Source: Vreelandella andesensis (GTDB taxonomy: Bacteria > Pseudomonadota > Gammaproteobacteria > Pseudomonadales > Halomonadaceae). From it: a stretch of 64,000 nucleotides of DNA. Below the pieces are notes generated by a model. That model made no database searches, was not told the DNA's origin, and saw nothing but the letters and a program-made list of their open reading frames with translations. The position numbers and the translations under genes are program-made. Each line of letters starts with the position of its first letter. Position 1 is the stretch's first letter. The stretch covers positions 156,341-220,340 of the forward strand of contig NZ_RZHG01000030.1 of the NCBI RefSeq assembly GCF_003989795.1, in the 5' to 3' direction. Shown piece after piece: positions 40,012-48,822 of this stretch.

Positions 40012-41415
40012 TTATTCCTCGTTATCTTCCAGCCGCCGATAAAGCGTTCGTCGCGCAATACCTAACACCTCAGCTGTACGTCGTTTATTACCCCCAGTAG
40101 CTTCTAACACTTTATGAATATAGCGTTTTTCTACTTCTTCCAAGCTGGGCCAGCGGGTAGGCGCAGGTGCGGGAACCTGAGTGCCGGGCAACACTTCACC
40201 ACTGAGTGTTGGCGTTATTTCCGAGCGATTACGCTGGTTGGTATGTTCGCGTAACCGCTCTGGCAAGTCTTTATGCTGTAATACACCTTCTTCGCTCAGG
40301 GTTACGGCTCGCATAACGGCGTTTTCCAGTTCGCGCACATTGCCTGGATAGGTATAGTTCAGCAGGCTATTCAGCGCTTCGGGCTCAATTTGCTCAATCT
40401 GTTTACTTTGCGCTTCGGCATGTTTGTCGATTAACGCAAAAACGAGGTGCTCAACATCGGTGCCTCGTTCTCGCAGTGGAGGAATGCGCAGCGAGAATGT
40501 CTCAAGGCGATAGAACAAGTCACTGCGGAAGTTTTCTTGTTCGATTTCTTTTTCAAGATTACGGTGTGTTGCGGCGATAATACGCACATCTACCGGCTCC
40601 TCGCGTTCGCCGCCAACCGGTCTTACGGTTTTTTCCTGTAGCGCCCGCAGTAGTTTGGCCTGAAGATTAATGGGCATTTCGCCAATCTCATCTAAAAACA
40701 GGCTGCCGCCCTGAGCGCTATGAAATAGGCCGCGACGCGCTTCGTTCGCCCCTGTGAAGGCCCCTTTTACATGGCCAAAAAATTCGCTTTCCATTAAATC
40801 GGCAGGAATGCTGGCGCAGTTTACGGGCACAAAAGCTGCTTCGTGGCGCTTACTCTCTTGATGGATAGCACGCGCCAGCAGCTCTTTACCGGTACCACTT
40901 TCGCCTAGAATTAAAATAGGTGCATCGCTTTTGGCCAGCCGAGATGCGTCGTGAAACAGTGACTGCATGCCGACGCTTTTTCCAACAATGCCATGAAAGT
41001 GGCTCAACTCACTATCATCGTGGGAAAGAGACAAGCGCTGGCGCTCTAAAACGCGAAAAACTGCCTCGCGTATAGCATCCAAATCCAACGGCTTGGTTAG
41101 AAAGTCATCAGCTCCGAGTTTTAGCGCCTCGACAGCTTGGTCAATGGTGCCAAAGGCAGTGATAACAATAATGCCCAACTCGCTGCCGCTTTGACGCAAC
41201 TGCTGAAGCAGCTGAATGCCGGTAATGCCTGGAAGACGCACATCCGTAATCATCATCGCCACAGGGGTGTGGCTAAGTAGTGCCAGGGCGTCTTCGGCAC
41301 TGGGAACGCCTAGCGTGTCGTAGCCCGCGTCGTTGAGCTCTTCTTCTAATAACTCACGTATAGCGGCGTCATCTTCCACCACCAATATCGGTAAAAGGTG
41401 TTCCTGATGGGTCAC
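40012..41415 (-). CDS. Sigma54-dependent NtrC-family response regulator
   Basis: The 467-residue product has a receiver domain (about 8-120; LVVEDDAAIREL, phospho-Asp in MITDVRLPG, Lys in FLTKPLDL), an AAA+ domain with GESGTGKELLARAIH, the sigma54-contact loop VKGAFTGANEA and Walker B GGSLFLDEIGEM, and a Fis-type helix-turn-helix at the end (GGNKRRTAEVLGIARRTLYRRL). It should activate sigma54 promoters when phosphorylated by the adjacent kinase. GTG at 41415 is supported by GAGGAC upstream; a TTG at 41430 overlapping the kinase stop is an alternative. Target genes are not evident. Confidence 0.9.
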   Translation of the reverse strand: MTHQEHLLPILVVEDDAAIRELLEEELNDAGYDTLGVPSAEDALALLSHTPVAMMITDVRLPGITGIQLLQQLRQSGSELGIIVITAFGTIDQAVEALKLGADDFLTKPLDLDAIREAVFRVLERQRLSLSHDDSELSHFHGIVGKSVGMQSLFHDASRLAKSDAPILILGESGTGKELLARAIHQESKRHEAAFVPVNCASIPADLMESEFFGHVKGAFTGANEARRGLFHSAQGGSLFLDEIGEMPINLQAKLLRALQEKTVRPVGGEREEPVDVRIIAATHRNLEKEIEQENFRSDLFYRLETFSLRIPPLRERGTDVEHLVFALIDKHAEAQSKQIEQIEPEALNSLLNYTYPGNVRELENAVMRAVTLSEEGVLQHKDLPERLREHTNQRNRSEITPTLSGEVLPGTQVPAPAPTRWPSLEEVEKRYIHKVLEATGGNKRRTAEVLGIARRTLYRRLEDNEE

Positions 41416-41426
41416 AAACGTTGTCC

Positions 41427-42872
41427 TCAAGCGGATACGGTTTCACTAAGGGGGAGCGTAATTTCAAATCCAGCGCCGCCAAGGCCGCTATTAAATACGC
41501 CAATTGTCCCGCCGTGGTCGTTAATAATGCGATGTACCATGGAGAGTCCTAAGCCGCTGCCTTGGCCCACCGGTTTGGTCGTAAAGAAAGGGTCAAATAC
41601 TTGTTGATGATGCGAAACTGGAATGCCAGACCCGTCATCTTCCACCCAAAGCGTTAGCTCTTCGCTGTACTGCTTGGCACTAAGGCGTATACAGCTAACA
41701 TCAGGCGCTTGCGCCGCGTTGCGCAATAAATTAGAAAGCACCTGCACGATTTGCTGCCCATTGACCAATAGATTGGGGGCAGGGGAGGGAAGATCAACAT
41801 CCAAACGTATATTTCGTGGCTCCAGTTCCTCTTCCACTAACTCACTGGCACTCAGGATAAGCTGGTCTAACGGTTGTGTTCCTTTCTCTACGTTATGCTG
41901 TCTTCCTAATTCCATTAACTGGCGAACAATTTGAACAATCCTTTCGACTTCGCCTCGAATACGGCTTAGTCGTGCGCGTTCGTCGTCGCCAATGGTGTCC
42001 TGGCGGGATAAGCGTTGGGCTTGGCCATTGATGACGGTCAACGGTGCGCCAATTTCATGGGCCACGCCGGCCGCCAGGACGCCTAATTCGGCCAGCTTTT
42101 TGGATTTACGCAAGCGCTTTTCTAATTCGATCTCGCGCTGGCGGCGGGCATCAATATCGCAATCTTTTTCTGCCATGGCATCTAGCATGCCGTTCAAGCC
42201 TGATGCTAAGCGGCGATATTCGGTTGGGCCATCGACGGTCGCCCGCTGGCTGCGATCGCCATCTTCCACCAGTAACATCACGTGTAAAAGGCGATTGAGT
42301 GGCCGTTCAATGTAGTGTCTAAAGCCCCACCAAATGCTAAACACAATACCGGCAGCCCCGATTACGAACACCAGAACGGCCACAATACTGATAAAGCCCG
42401 TATAGTTTTCGATACCGGTATTGAGCCGATTTACCTGCAGTACACCTTGCACTGAGCCGTCTTGCGACCGCAACGGAATCAGTGCTGAGTAGTATGTCCA
42501 GCCTTCCTTCTGGCGGTAATTGCTGTACAAGTCATCTTGTTCGATGACCTGCTGAATCTCTTGCGGAGTAAACAGGTCTTTGCCCAAACCAAGCCCATAA
42601 ACTTCTCGGCCTTTAGTATCGAATACATAAGCGCCATAGATGCGATGAAAAGAAAAAGCGGATTGCAGCGCTTCTTCTAAAGGGGTGTCACTATCGCGGT
42701 CAACGGCGTAGCTCAGCGATGTACCCAGTGCCCGCGTGATAATTTCAACTTCGGTTTGCAGCTTGGAACGCACGTTATCTTCTAGCGACTTGATAGCGAC
42801 TAGGCTGAATACCACGAGAATGACAAATAGCGGCACAATCACCGTCAAAATAATTAAATTACGTAGTCGCAT
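41427..42872 (-). CDS. Membrane sensor histidine kinase
   Basis: The 481-residue protein has two transmembrane helices (about 5-28 and 165-190) around a periplasmic sensor of about 135 residues, a HAMP domain, the phospho-acceptor H-box GVLAAGVAHEIGAPLTVI, and an ATPase domain with NLLRNAAQA, DDGSGIP and GQGSGLGLSMVH. The kinase is upstream of its regulator with a short gap, so they form one two-component system. The ligand is unknown; the sensor has a dCache/PAS-like look (FDTKGREVYGLGLGKD). Confidence 0.9.
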   Translation of the reverse strand: MRLRNLIILTVIVPLFVILVVFSLVAIKSLEDNVRSKLQTEVEIITRALGTSLSYAVDRDSDTPLEEALQSAFSFHRIYGAYVFDTKGREVYGLGLGKDLFTPQEIQQVIEQDDLYSNYRQKEGWTYYSALIPLRSQDGSVQGVLQVNRLNTGIENYTGFISIVAVLVFVIGAAGIVFSIWWGFRHYIERPLNRLLHVMLLVEDGDRSQRATVDGPTEYRRLASGLNGMLDAMAEKDCDIDARRQREIELEKRLRKSKKLAELGVLAAGVAHEIGAPLTVINGQAQRLSRQDTIGDDERARLSRIRGEVERIVQIVRQLMELGRQHNVEKGTQPLDQLILSASELVEEELEPRNIRLDVDLPSPAPNLLVNGQQIVQVLSNLLRNAAQAPDVSCIRLSAKQYSEELTLWVEDDGSGIPVSHHQQVFDPFFTTKPVGQGSGLGLSMVHRIINDHGGTIGVFNSGLGGAGFEITLPLSETVSA

Positions 42873-42970
42873 CAGGCATCCGTAGTGATATCAACCGTTC
42901 ATCAGTGAACAGCGTCGGCTGTGTAAACAGGCAGTGTAAAGAGTGGCGATTCAGATAACGTTAATCTGGG

Positions 42971-44152
42971 TTAGTTAACCGCCTGCAAGCGATAAAGGTC
43001 GCCTTGGTCACCATCGGTTAGCAAATAAATGGCATCGCTAGGGCCTTGGCGAACATCGCGGATGCGGCCAATGTGGCCGTCAAGAATGACCTCTTCATCC
43101 ACCACGCTGTCGTTTTCTAGCTGCAGGCGCAGCAACGTTTCACTGGCGAGACCACCAGCTAATAACTGCCCCTGCCAATCTCCAAACGCGTTACTGGTGA
43201 CTTCGGCAAGCCCTGAAGGTGCGAAGCGGCCCTCAAAGCGGTAAACCGAGTCGACCATACCGGGCATCGATTTGACCCCGATCGGCTCATTAGTCCGATA
43301 ATCATTTCCTAAGCTAACGTTGGGCCAGCCATAGTTGCTGCCTGCTTTGATGTGGTTAAGCTCATCACCTGTGCGCGGCCCATGTTCCGTTGCCCAGGGT
43401 TCGCCATTGCTGCGTACGGTCATGCCTTGAATGTTGCGGTTGCCCAGGGAGTAGATTTCATCCAGGGTGCTGTTATCACCCACAAAAGGGTTGTCGTTAG
43501 GGACGCCGCCCGTGTCGGTTAGGCGCAGCGTTGACCCTGCATGATCATCGCTGGCCTGGGCGCGGGATGGATTCACGCCGCGGTCGCCAATGCTCATTAA
43601 CAGCGTGCCATCCGCTAGCCACGCCAAACGTGAGCCGTAATGGCGGCCAGGTGAAGACGCACGATCCTGTTCAAAAAGGTGCTCGACCTCGCCTAATGAA
43701 TCCTCTTTCCATTTAACCCGAGAGAGTGCCGAACGACTGTTATTACCATCGGGTTTGCTCCAGGTGAAATAGATCCAGTCGTGTTCACCGTCTCCAAACG
43801 CAGGGTGCACAGTGATGTCGAGAAGCCCGCCTTGCCCCCGATGGCTGACCGTGGGTAACCCTTCAAGCGCCCGTCGGTTACCCTCTTGATCTACCAGCAC
43901 TAGCTGGCCTCGGCGTTCGCTGACTAAAAAGCGACCGTCAGGCAAAAAAGCGACTGCCCAGGGGCTACGTAATCCACTAGTCACGCGCTCAAGTGACAAC
44001 GTCATCTGTTCGGTTTCAATAGCGCCGTGAACCATGTCTGCTTGGGCAGTACTAAAAGTGCCCGCCAACACAAGCCCACCAATGCCTGTTAAAAACCAGC
44101 GGTAAGAGGAAGTCATCAACATTGCCCGGCGTGCTTGTGGTTGTTGCATCAT
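42971..44152 (-). CDS. PQQ-dependent sugar dehydrogenase-like beta-propeller protein
   Basis: The 393-residue exported protein has a signal peptide (cleavage near FSTAQA-D) and a soluble glucose dehydrogenase (GSDH/YliI) propeller. Characteristic segments are SPWAVAFLPDGRFLVSER, HRGQGGLLDITVHPAF, SRLAWLADGTLLMSIGDRG, GNRNIQGMTV and EHGPRTGDELNHIKAGSNYGWP. The His and Arg residues in SHRGQGG and NYGWP regions match the family active site. The true substrate is an aldose, but bacterial YliI-type members have broad activity. ATG at 44152 has AGGAG 5 bases upstream; a GTG two codons earlier overlaps that site. Confidence 0.86.
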   Translation of the reverse strand: MMQQPQARRAMLMTSSYRWFLTGIGGLVLAGTFSTAQADMVHGAIETEQMTLSLERVTSGLRSPWAVAFLPDGRFLVSERRGQLVLVDQEGNRRALEGLPTVSHRGQGGLLDITVHPAFGDGEHDWIYFTWSKPDGNNSRSALSRVKWKEDSLGEVEHLFEQDRASSPGRHYGSRLAWLADGTLLMSIGDRGVNPSRAQASDDHAGSTLRLTDTGGVPNDNPFVGDNSTLDEIYSLGNRNIQGMTVRSNGEPWATEHGPRTGDELNHIKAGSNYGWPNVSLGNDYRTNEPIGVKSMPGMVDSVYRFEGRFAPSGLAEVTSNAFGDWQGQLLAGGLASETLLRLQLENDSVVDEEVILDGHIGRIRDVRQGPSDAIYLLTDGDQGDLYRLQAVN

Positions 44153-44257
44153 GGTCACTCCTGTCGTCGATGATCATGTTTCAGTTTAGCAGTGACTGCT
44201 TAAAGCGGGCGGGGTTCCCTCCAGGATCAGAAACGCCCTAACAGAAAATTTCTATCA

Positions 44258-44285
44258 GAAATGCTACGTAATAAAGGCTACATAA
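44258..44285. repeat. 14-bp tandem duplication over AEC gene stop
   Basis: GAAATGCTACGTAA (44258-44271) is followed by TAAAGGCTACATAA (44272-44285); 11 of 14 positions agree. The stop of the leftward AEC gene (44278-44280) lies inside. It is weaker than the other gene-end repeats but has the same form. Confidence 0.55.
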
Positions 44286-45159
44286 GAAATGCCAGCAGCA
44301 CCGGCAGATACACCAGGGCAAGCAGCGTAGAACAGAAAACGAGGCTGGCAACATACGCCGGTTCCCGCTGAGCACGTTGGGCGAATAAGTAGTTAAATAC
44401 CGCCACAGGCATGCACATTTGTAGTATCAGAATGCTTTGCGCCAATGGGGGCAGACCAATCCAGCCCGCGATTAACCACGCTGCCCCAGCCGCAAGGGGG
44501 ATGCGAACCAGACTGAAACCGATACCGGAGCGCAGGCTTTTTACCTGGATGCTAGCGAGAGAGACACCGAGCGTGATCAGCATAAGCGGCACGGTGAAAC
44601 CTGACATGAGGTCGACTGTATTGGCCAGCCAGGGGGGAAGTGATGTATCGGTTAACAGCAACGCCATGGAAATTAAAATGGCATATACCGTGGGCGTTTT
44701 AAGGAGTGTTTTCGTAGGGCTTCCGTTGCTATTGAGAACGGCCCCTAAGGTGAACTGAAACAGCGATACCGTCACCATCACCGTAATGCCGTAGGCAAAC
44801 CCTGCGCTGCCAAAGGCATAAAGTACCACGGGTAGCCCCATATTGCCGGTGTTGGGGTACATCATCGGGGCGAGTAATACGCGCCAACTGCGGCGCAACA
44901 GTTTGGCTACCACAACGCTCGCTGCACCCATGGTGAGAATCACCATGGCCGTGGCAAACATCATTTGCCCAAAGCTATTGGCATCGATATTTGCCCCAGA
45001 AAGTGAGGCAAGTACCAGCGCTGGTGTGCCGATGTTAAACACTAAACGAGTAATAAAATCGACGGGGTAGGGATGCCCTAAGCGTACCCACAAATATCCC
45101 AGACCAGCTCCGGCGAGTACCGGCGCCATGACGGCAAACAGTTCAGCGAGCATTAACAT
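44278..45159 (-). CDS. AEC-family permease
   Basis: The 293-residue membrane protein has about nine to ten helices and belongs to the auxin efflux carrier family, whose bacterial members move malate, malonate or other organic acids. MMYPNTGNMGLPVVLYAFG is the conserved N-terminal half motif (it carries the NxGNxGLP core), and PLMLITLGVSLA and LQMCMPVAVFNYLFA are from the second half. It is next to a LysR gene on the same strand, 63 bp away, so that regulator may control it. Substrate unknown. Confidence 0.87.
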   Translation of the reverse strand: MLMLAELFAVMAPVLAGAGLGYLWVRLGHPYPVDFITRLVFNIGTPALVLASLSGANIDANSFGQMMFATAMVILTMGAASVVVAKLLRRSWRVLLAPMMYPNTGNMGLPVVLYAFGSAGFAYGITVMVTVSLFQFTLGAVLNSNGSPTKTLLKTPTVYAILISMALLLTDTSLPPWLANTVDLMSGFTVPLMLITLGVSLASIQVKSLRSGIGFSLVRIPLAAGAAWLIAGWIGLPPLAQSILILQMCMPVAVFNYLFAQRAQREPAYVASLVFCSTLLALVYLPVLLAFLM

Positions 45160-45222
45160 TCCTTGACGATTATTAGCGGCTCATTGTCGTTAATTAGGCC
45201 GCTAACTGGCAAGGTGAATTAC

Positions 45223-46146
45223 TTAATCAGCGTTAGCGGTGGAGTGACGGGCTTGCCATGCGGCGGGGACTTGCTCACGTAAAAACTCAAGCAGTGCGTT
45301 AACCCGGCGCGAATGATGGCCGTAAGCGTACAGCATGGTGATCGGTAGTGGGGCGGGTTCCCAGCCAGGTAAGCAACGGACTAAATCGCCGGGATGATGC
45401 TGCTCACGTTTTTCAACCACCCAATGGGGCAGTAGCCCAATACCTTGGCCATAGGCGATGGCATCAATTTGAAGCACGGTCAGATCGACTCGAAACCGAG
45501 AGTGGGGAGCATTAAATAGAAAGTCATCGTGATGAGTATGATGTAGCAGCAGGCCACTAGACGCGCTATCAAGTAAATTAATCCACGCATGTGCCGCTAA
45601 TTCACTGGGATGCTGAGGGCAACCGGCGTTGGTAAGATAGCCGGGGTTGGCATAAAGGCCACGGCTCAAATGCCCTAAGCGCTCTTGGTTGAGACCGCAT
45701 TCGTGCGTTGCCCCTAGCCAGATGTGCACACTGTTACTGTGCATGTTGGTGGGTGGAGATTCTCGGGTGTGAAGCGATAATTCTACTTTGGGGTGGCGGG
45801 TAAGAAAGGCATCAGCGACGCTGGCCATCCAACCGCGAGCAAGAGCGCCATGTACTTCAAGGGTTACTTTCCCGCAGATCTCCTCACGCAGTTCTGCTAA
45901 CGCTTCCTGGCTATGTACTGCCATCGCCAGCAGTTCTGTGCAGTAGTTATGAAACAGCAGACCTGCTTCGGTTGGGATCATCCGATTGGCTTGACGCCTG
46001 AGCAGTGGCTGCCCCAATCGTGCTACTAACTGGCTAATACGGCGGCTAAGCGTTGATTTAGCAAGCCCTAGCTTTTGTGCGCTGAGTGTCAGGCTGGCGG
46101 TGGTCATCACATCGGCAAAGGCGGCGAGTTCATCAAAATCGTACAT
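45223..46146 (-). CDS. LysR-family regulator with a Fur box upstream
   Basis: The 307-residue product has the helix-turn-helix AAFADVMTTASLTLSAQKLGLAKSTLSRRISQL and a LysR effector domain. The ATG at 46146 (MYDFDELAAF) gives the usual N terminus; an ATG at 46188 adds 14 residues without homology, and neither has a convincing ribosome site. The gene lies between an AEC permease and a TonB receptor on the same strand. A near-perfect Fur box 56 bp upstream suggests iron control of this regulator. Confidence 0.83.
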   Translation of the reverse strand: MYDFDELAAFADVMTTASLTLSAQKLGLAKSTLSRRISQLVARLGQPLLRRQANRMIPTEAGLLFHNYCTELLAMAVHSQEALAELREEICGKVTLEVHGALARGWMASVADAFLTRHPKVELSLHTRESPPTNMHSNSVHIWLGATHECGLNQERLGHLSRGLYANPGYLTNAGCPQHPSELAAHAWINLLDSASSGLLLHHTHHDDFLFNAPHSRFRVDLTVLQIDAIAYGQGIGLLPHWVVEKREQHHPGDLVRCLPGWEPAPLPITMLYAYGHHSRRVNALLEFLREQVPAAWQARHSTANAD

Positions 46147-46201
46147 GGTCGTGGCCACTGGGCAACAATTGAAACGCGATTGTGCCATCTAATGATGTTA
46201 A

Positions 46202-46216
46202 TGAAAATAATTATCA
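46202..46216. promoter_or_regulatory. Fur box upstream of a LysR gene
   Basis: On the minus strand TGATAATTATTTTCA matches the 7-1-7 Fur consensus TGATAATnATTATCA at 13 of 14 specified positions. It lies in the 150-bp gap between the TonB receptor stop and the LysR start, so it can act only on the LysR gene (and AEC) or as a separate promoter. Confidence 0.75.
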
Positions 46217-46296
46217 TTTGTTTTTGTCGTTAGCTCAAAGGCCAAGGCAGCAAGTTTTCATTGAAACCGTAACGCCAATCTACTCGCTAGCAGCGT

Positions 46297-48429
46297 TTAG
46301 AACTCGTAGCGCGCTGAGAGCCACAGGCGACGGCCTTCTTCACTGTTGGCATACACATTGCCAAAGCGAGCGCCATCACCATAAGCACGATAATCAACAA
46401 AGTCGTTATCGAACAAGTTGTAGAGAGTGGCACTCACGTTAAATTGCTCAGTAAATGCGTAGCTGCCGCCTAAGTGGAACAGCGAATAGGCTTTAAAGTC
46501 GCCCAGGTCATCGAAAGAGGGGGCGCCTCTAACGCTTTCACGGTTACGATAACGCTCACTGCGATACTCGGCGGAAAGCCAAGTGTCCAGCTGGGGCGTG
46601 GCTTGCCAGCGCAGCGTGGCATTAAACGCATGCTTCGGCGTATCAGTGAGCGGCTCGCCACGATTGTTGCCGCTTTTTTGCTTGCTATCGGTGTAGGTGT
46701 AGTTGGCCGATAAACGCCAATCAGGCGTGAACTGGTAGCTCGTAGAAAGCTCGACACCTTGGGTGACGGCTTCATCAATATTGATGTCTTGGCTATAGAC
46801 GCCGTCAGGTACGAGCGGATTGTTCTCAACAATAATGTCGTTGCCGCTGGCTATCTTGTCGTCGAACTCGTTATAGAACAGCGTCGCGCTAGCGGTGAAG
46901 CCTGCCTGGTTATCGTAATGTGTACCAATTTCACTGCTGGTACTGGTTTCTGGCTCTAGGTCTGGGTTACCAATCGTCAGTATGGTGCCCTGGCCCGTGA
47001 CGCCATTAATGCCTGCATGCAGCGCATTAAGCGAGGGCGTTTTGTAGCCTCGGCTAACGCCGCCTTTGAGCGTCCAGTTGGGGGTTGTGTTCCACACCAA
47101 ATAGCTACGCGGGCTGAACTGGCTGCCAAAAGCATCATGGTGATCGTAGCGGCCGCCAAGCGTTAGCGCCAAATCGTCGCGCAGCATCCACTCATCTTCC
47201 GCAAAGAGCGACCATGTCGTTTGCTCGAAGGTTTCGTTTGCCAACCCGTCATCGAGCTCTGCATCCCACCACTGCAAGCCCACTGTGGTGATGTGGTCGC
47301 CTAACGGCATGACATATTTGTTATCTAACACGGTATTCGTGGTTTCAAGCTCCCGGGGGGCACCGCCCACAATGCCTGGGAAACCGTCATAAGCGACACC
47401 GATTTCACCGGGAATCGTGCGGCCGTTGGTTTCCGTGGTGTTACGCATTAGACTGGATTCGAGCGTGCCTGATGCGAAGCGTCCAGTGTGGCCAATAGCA
47501 ATCTGTTGACGCTCAAATCGCAACTCGTCGGCGTAGCCATTCGCGACACCTGGATCTGGTGAACAGCTACGGGTACGGCCGTCCAACGTGCCGAGTTGGC
47601 ATTCATCGTTGTTGTAGCGCTGCCGATTAACTTCACCATCTACCCAAAGGTCATGATCGGTGTTTGGCGTCCAGGTTAATTTACCGCCGAGATTATAGAC
47701 ATCGCCCTCTACCGGGCTGGGGCCACGCTGGCTAACCTCGATTAGGTTTCCGTCGCTATCGGTGTAAGTCAGTTCTGATGTATCACGCTTATACAAACGG
47801 CCACGAATCTGAATACCAAGCGTATCTTGAATAAGCGGGCCGCTGGTATAAAGATTGATTTCACGTCGATCACCGAAATCACGATCTTCATTGAAGGTGT
47901 TTTCAATTCCCACGGAACCAACCCACTCACGGTCTACTCGGCGGGTAATGATGTTGATGACCCCGCCCATCGCGTCAGAGCCATAGAGCGTCGACATGGG
48001 GCCGCGAATCACTTCGATATGTTCAATACTGGAAATCGGCGGGAAAAAACGGGTGGAGGTTTCGCCAAAACCGTTAGGCGTAACGCTGCCAGCAGCATTC
48101 TGTCGGCGGCCATTGATCAGGATAAGAGTGTAATCGCTGGGCATCCCACGAATGCTGATATTGCTGCCACCGGTTTTGCCAACCGCCCCACCAACATCGA
48201 CACCCTCTACATCACGCAACGCATCCGCCACGCTGGTAATGCGTTGGCGCTCAAGTGCTTCACGCGTTACAACGGAAATGCTAGCGGGGGCATCCACCAT
48301 TGCCTGCTCAAAGCCACTGGCCGATACAACAATACTATCCAGTTGTTCAGACGCTTGAGCATAAGCTGCAGTGGCAGTAACGCAAAGAGCGACGGCGCTG
48401 GCTAAGGCGTTGCGAGTAAAGCGTGACAT
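46297..48429 (-). CDS. TonB-dependent siderophore receptor
   Basis: The 710-residue outer-membrane receptor has a signal peptide (to about ATAAYA-Q), a TonB box-like LDSIVVSAS, a plug domain (about 45-160; ISIRGMPSDYTLILINGRR and IEVIRGPMSTLYGSDAMGGVINI) and a 22-strand barrel ending in LWLSARYEF with the terminal Phe needed for Bam assembly. The plug and barrel resemble the FepA/CirA catecholate group, though the ligand cannot be read from sequence. A Fur box sits about 50 bp before the ATG. No biosynthesis or inner-membrane siderophore genes are adjacent, so it may use a xenosiderophore. Confidence 0.92.
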   Translation of the reverse strand: MSRFTRNALASAVALCVTATAAYAQASEQLDSIVVSASGFEQAMVDAPASISVVTREALERQRITSVADALRDVEGVDVGGAVGKTGGSNISIRGMPSDYTLILINGRRQNAAGSVTPNGFGETSTRFFPPISSIEHIEVIRGPMSTLYGSDAMGGVINIITRRVDREWVGSVGIENTFNEDRDFGDRREINLYTSGPLIQDTLGIQIRGRLYKRDTSELTYTDSDGNLIEVSQRGPSPVEGDVYNLGGKLTWTPNTDHDLWVDGEVNRQRYNNDECQLGTLDGRTRSCSPDPGVANGYADELRFERQQIAIGHTGRFASGTLESSLMRNTTETNGRTIPGEIGVAYDGFPGIVGGAPRELETTNTVLDNKYVMPLGDHITTVGLQWWDAELDDGLANETFEQTTWSLFAEDEWMLRDDLALTLGGRYDHHDAFGSQFSPRSYLVWNTTPNWTLKGGVSRGYKTPSLNALHAGINGVTGQGTILTIGNPDLEPETSTSSEIGTHYDNQAGFTASATLFYNEFDDKIASGNDIIVENNPLVPDGVYSQDINIDEAVTQGVELSTSYQFTPDWRLSANYTYTDSKQKSGNNRGEPLTDTPKHAFNATLRWQATPQLDTWLSAEYRSERYRNRESVRGAPSFDDLGDFKAYSLFHLGGSYAFTEQFNVSATLYNLFDNDFVDYRAYGDGARFGNVYANSEEGRRLWLSARYEF

Positions 48430-48450
48430 GGTGATCCTCTGAGATAAAAC

Positions 48451-48493
48451 TTGTTTGCTAATGAAAATTGTTTGCTAATGAAAATTGTTATCA
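48451..48493. promoter_or_regulatory. Tandem-duplicated Fur region of the TonB receptor gene
   Basis: A 17-bp unit TTGTTTGCTAATGAAAA is present twice, exactly, at 48451-48467 and 48468-48484. The second copy runs into TTGTTATCA to form a Fur box on the minus strand (48479-48493, TGATAACAATTTTCA, 12 of 14). The first copy supplies an extra half-site. It lies 22-64 bp before the receptor ATG, in promoter position. Confidence 0.8.
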
Positions 48494-48746
48494 AGAGAGG
48501 TGGTGATTTTAAGAAGAAAAGTTCCTATGTGCGAGTTTGTTTCATCGAACATTGTGTTGCTTAATCTCGAACAAGATTGCGTGAAAAAGTGATGGTGTTG
48601 CATGATCTCGCTAGTGCCTGTCGCTATTCAGACAACTTAATTGCTATCTATGGTGATCATTCGCGATAGGCAAATCATTACTCAGGGCGCGCCGGCTGAG
48701 GTGGTTACACGCTACTGCTAGCCCCCGACACCAAAAGCCCGCTGCT

Positions 48747-48760
48747 AGCGAACGTTCGCT
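48747..48760. repeat. 14-bp perfect palindrome in the 393-bp gap before an ABC gene
   Basis: AGCGAACGTTCGCT is a perfect palindrome about 65 bp upstream of the ABC exporter start and could be a repressor operator. Apart from this and the duplicated Fur region, I see no gene in 48430-48822; a leftward open frame at 48644-48835 has no supporting signal. Confidence 0.5.
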
Positions 48761-48822
48761 GAGTGGCGTAGCCTGCTTAACCTCGCTCAGATGTATAACG
48801 TAACAATCGAAAAGGTACCGAT

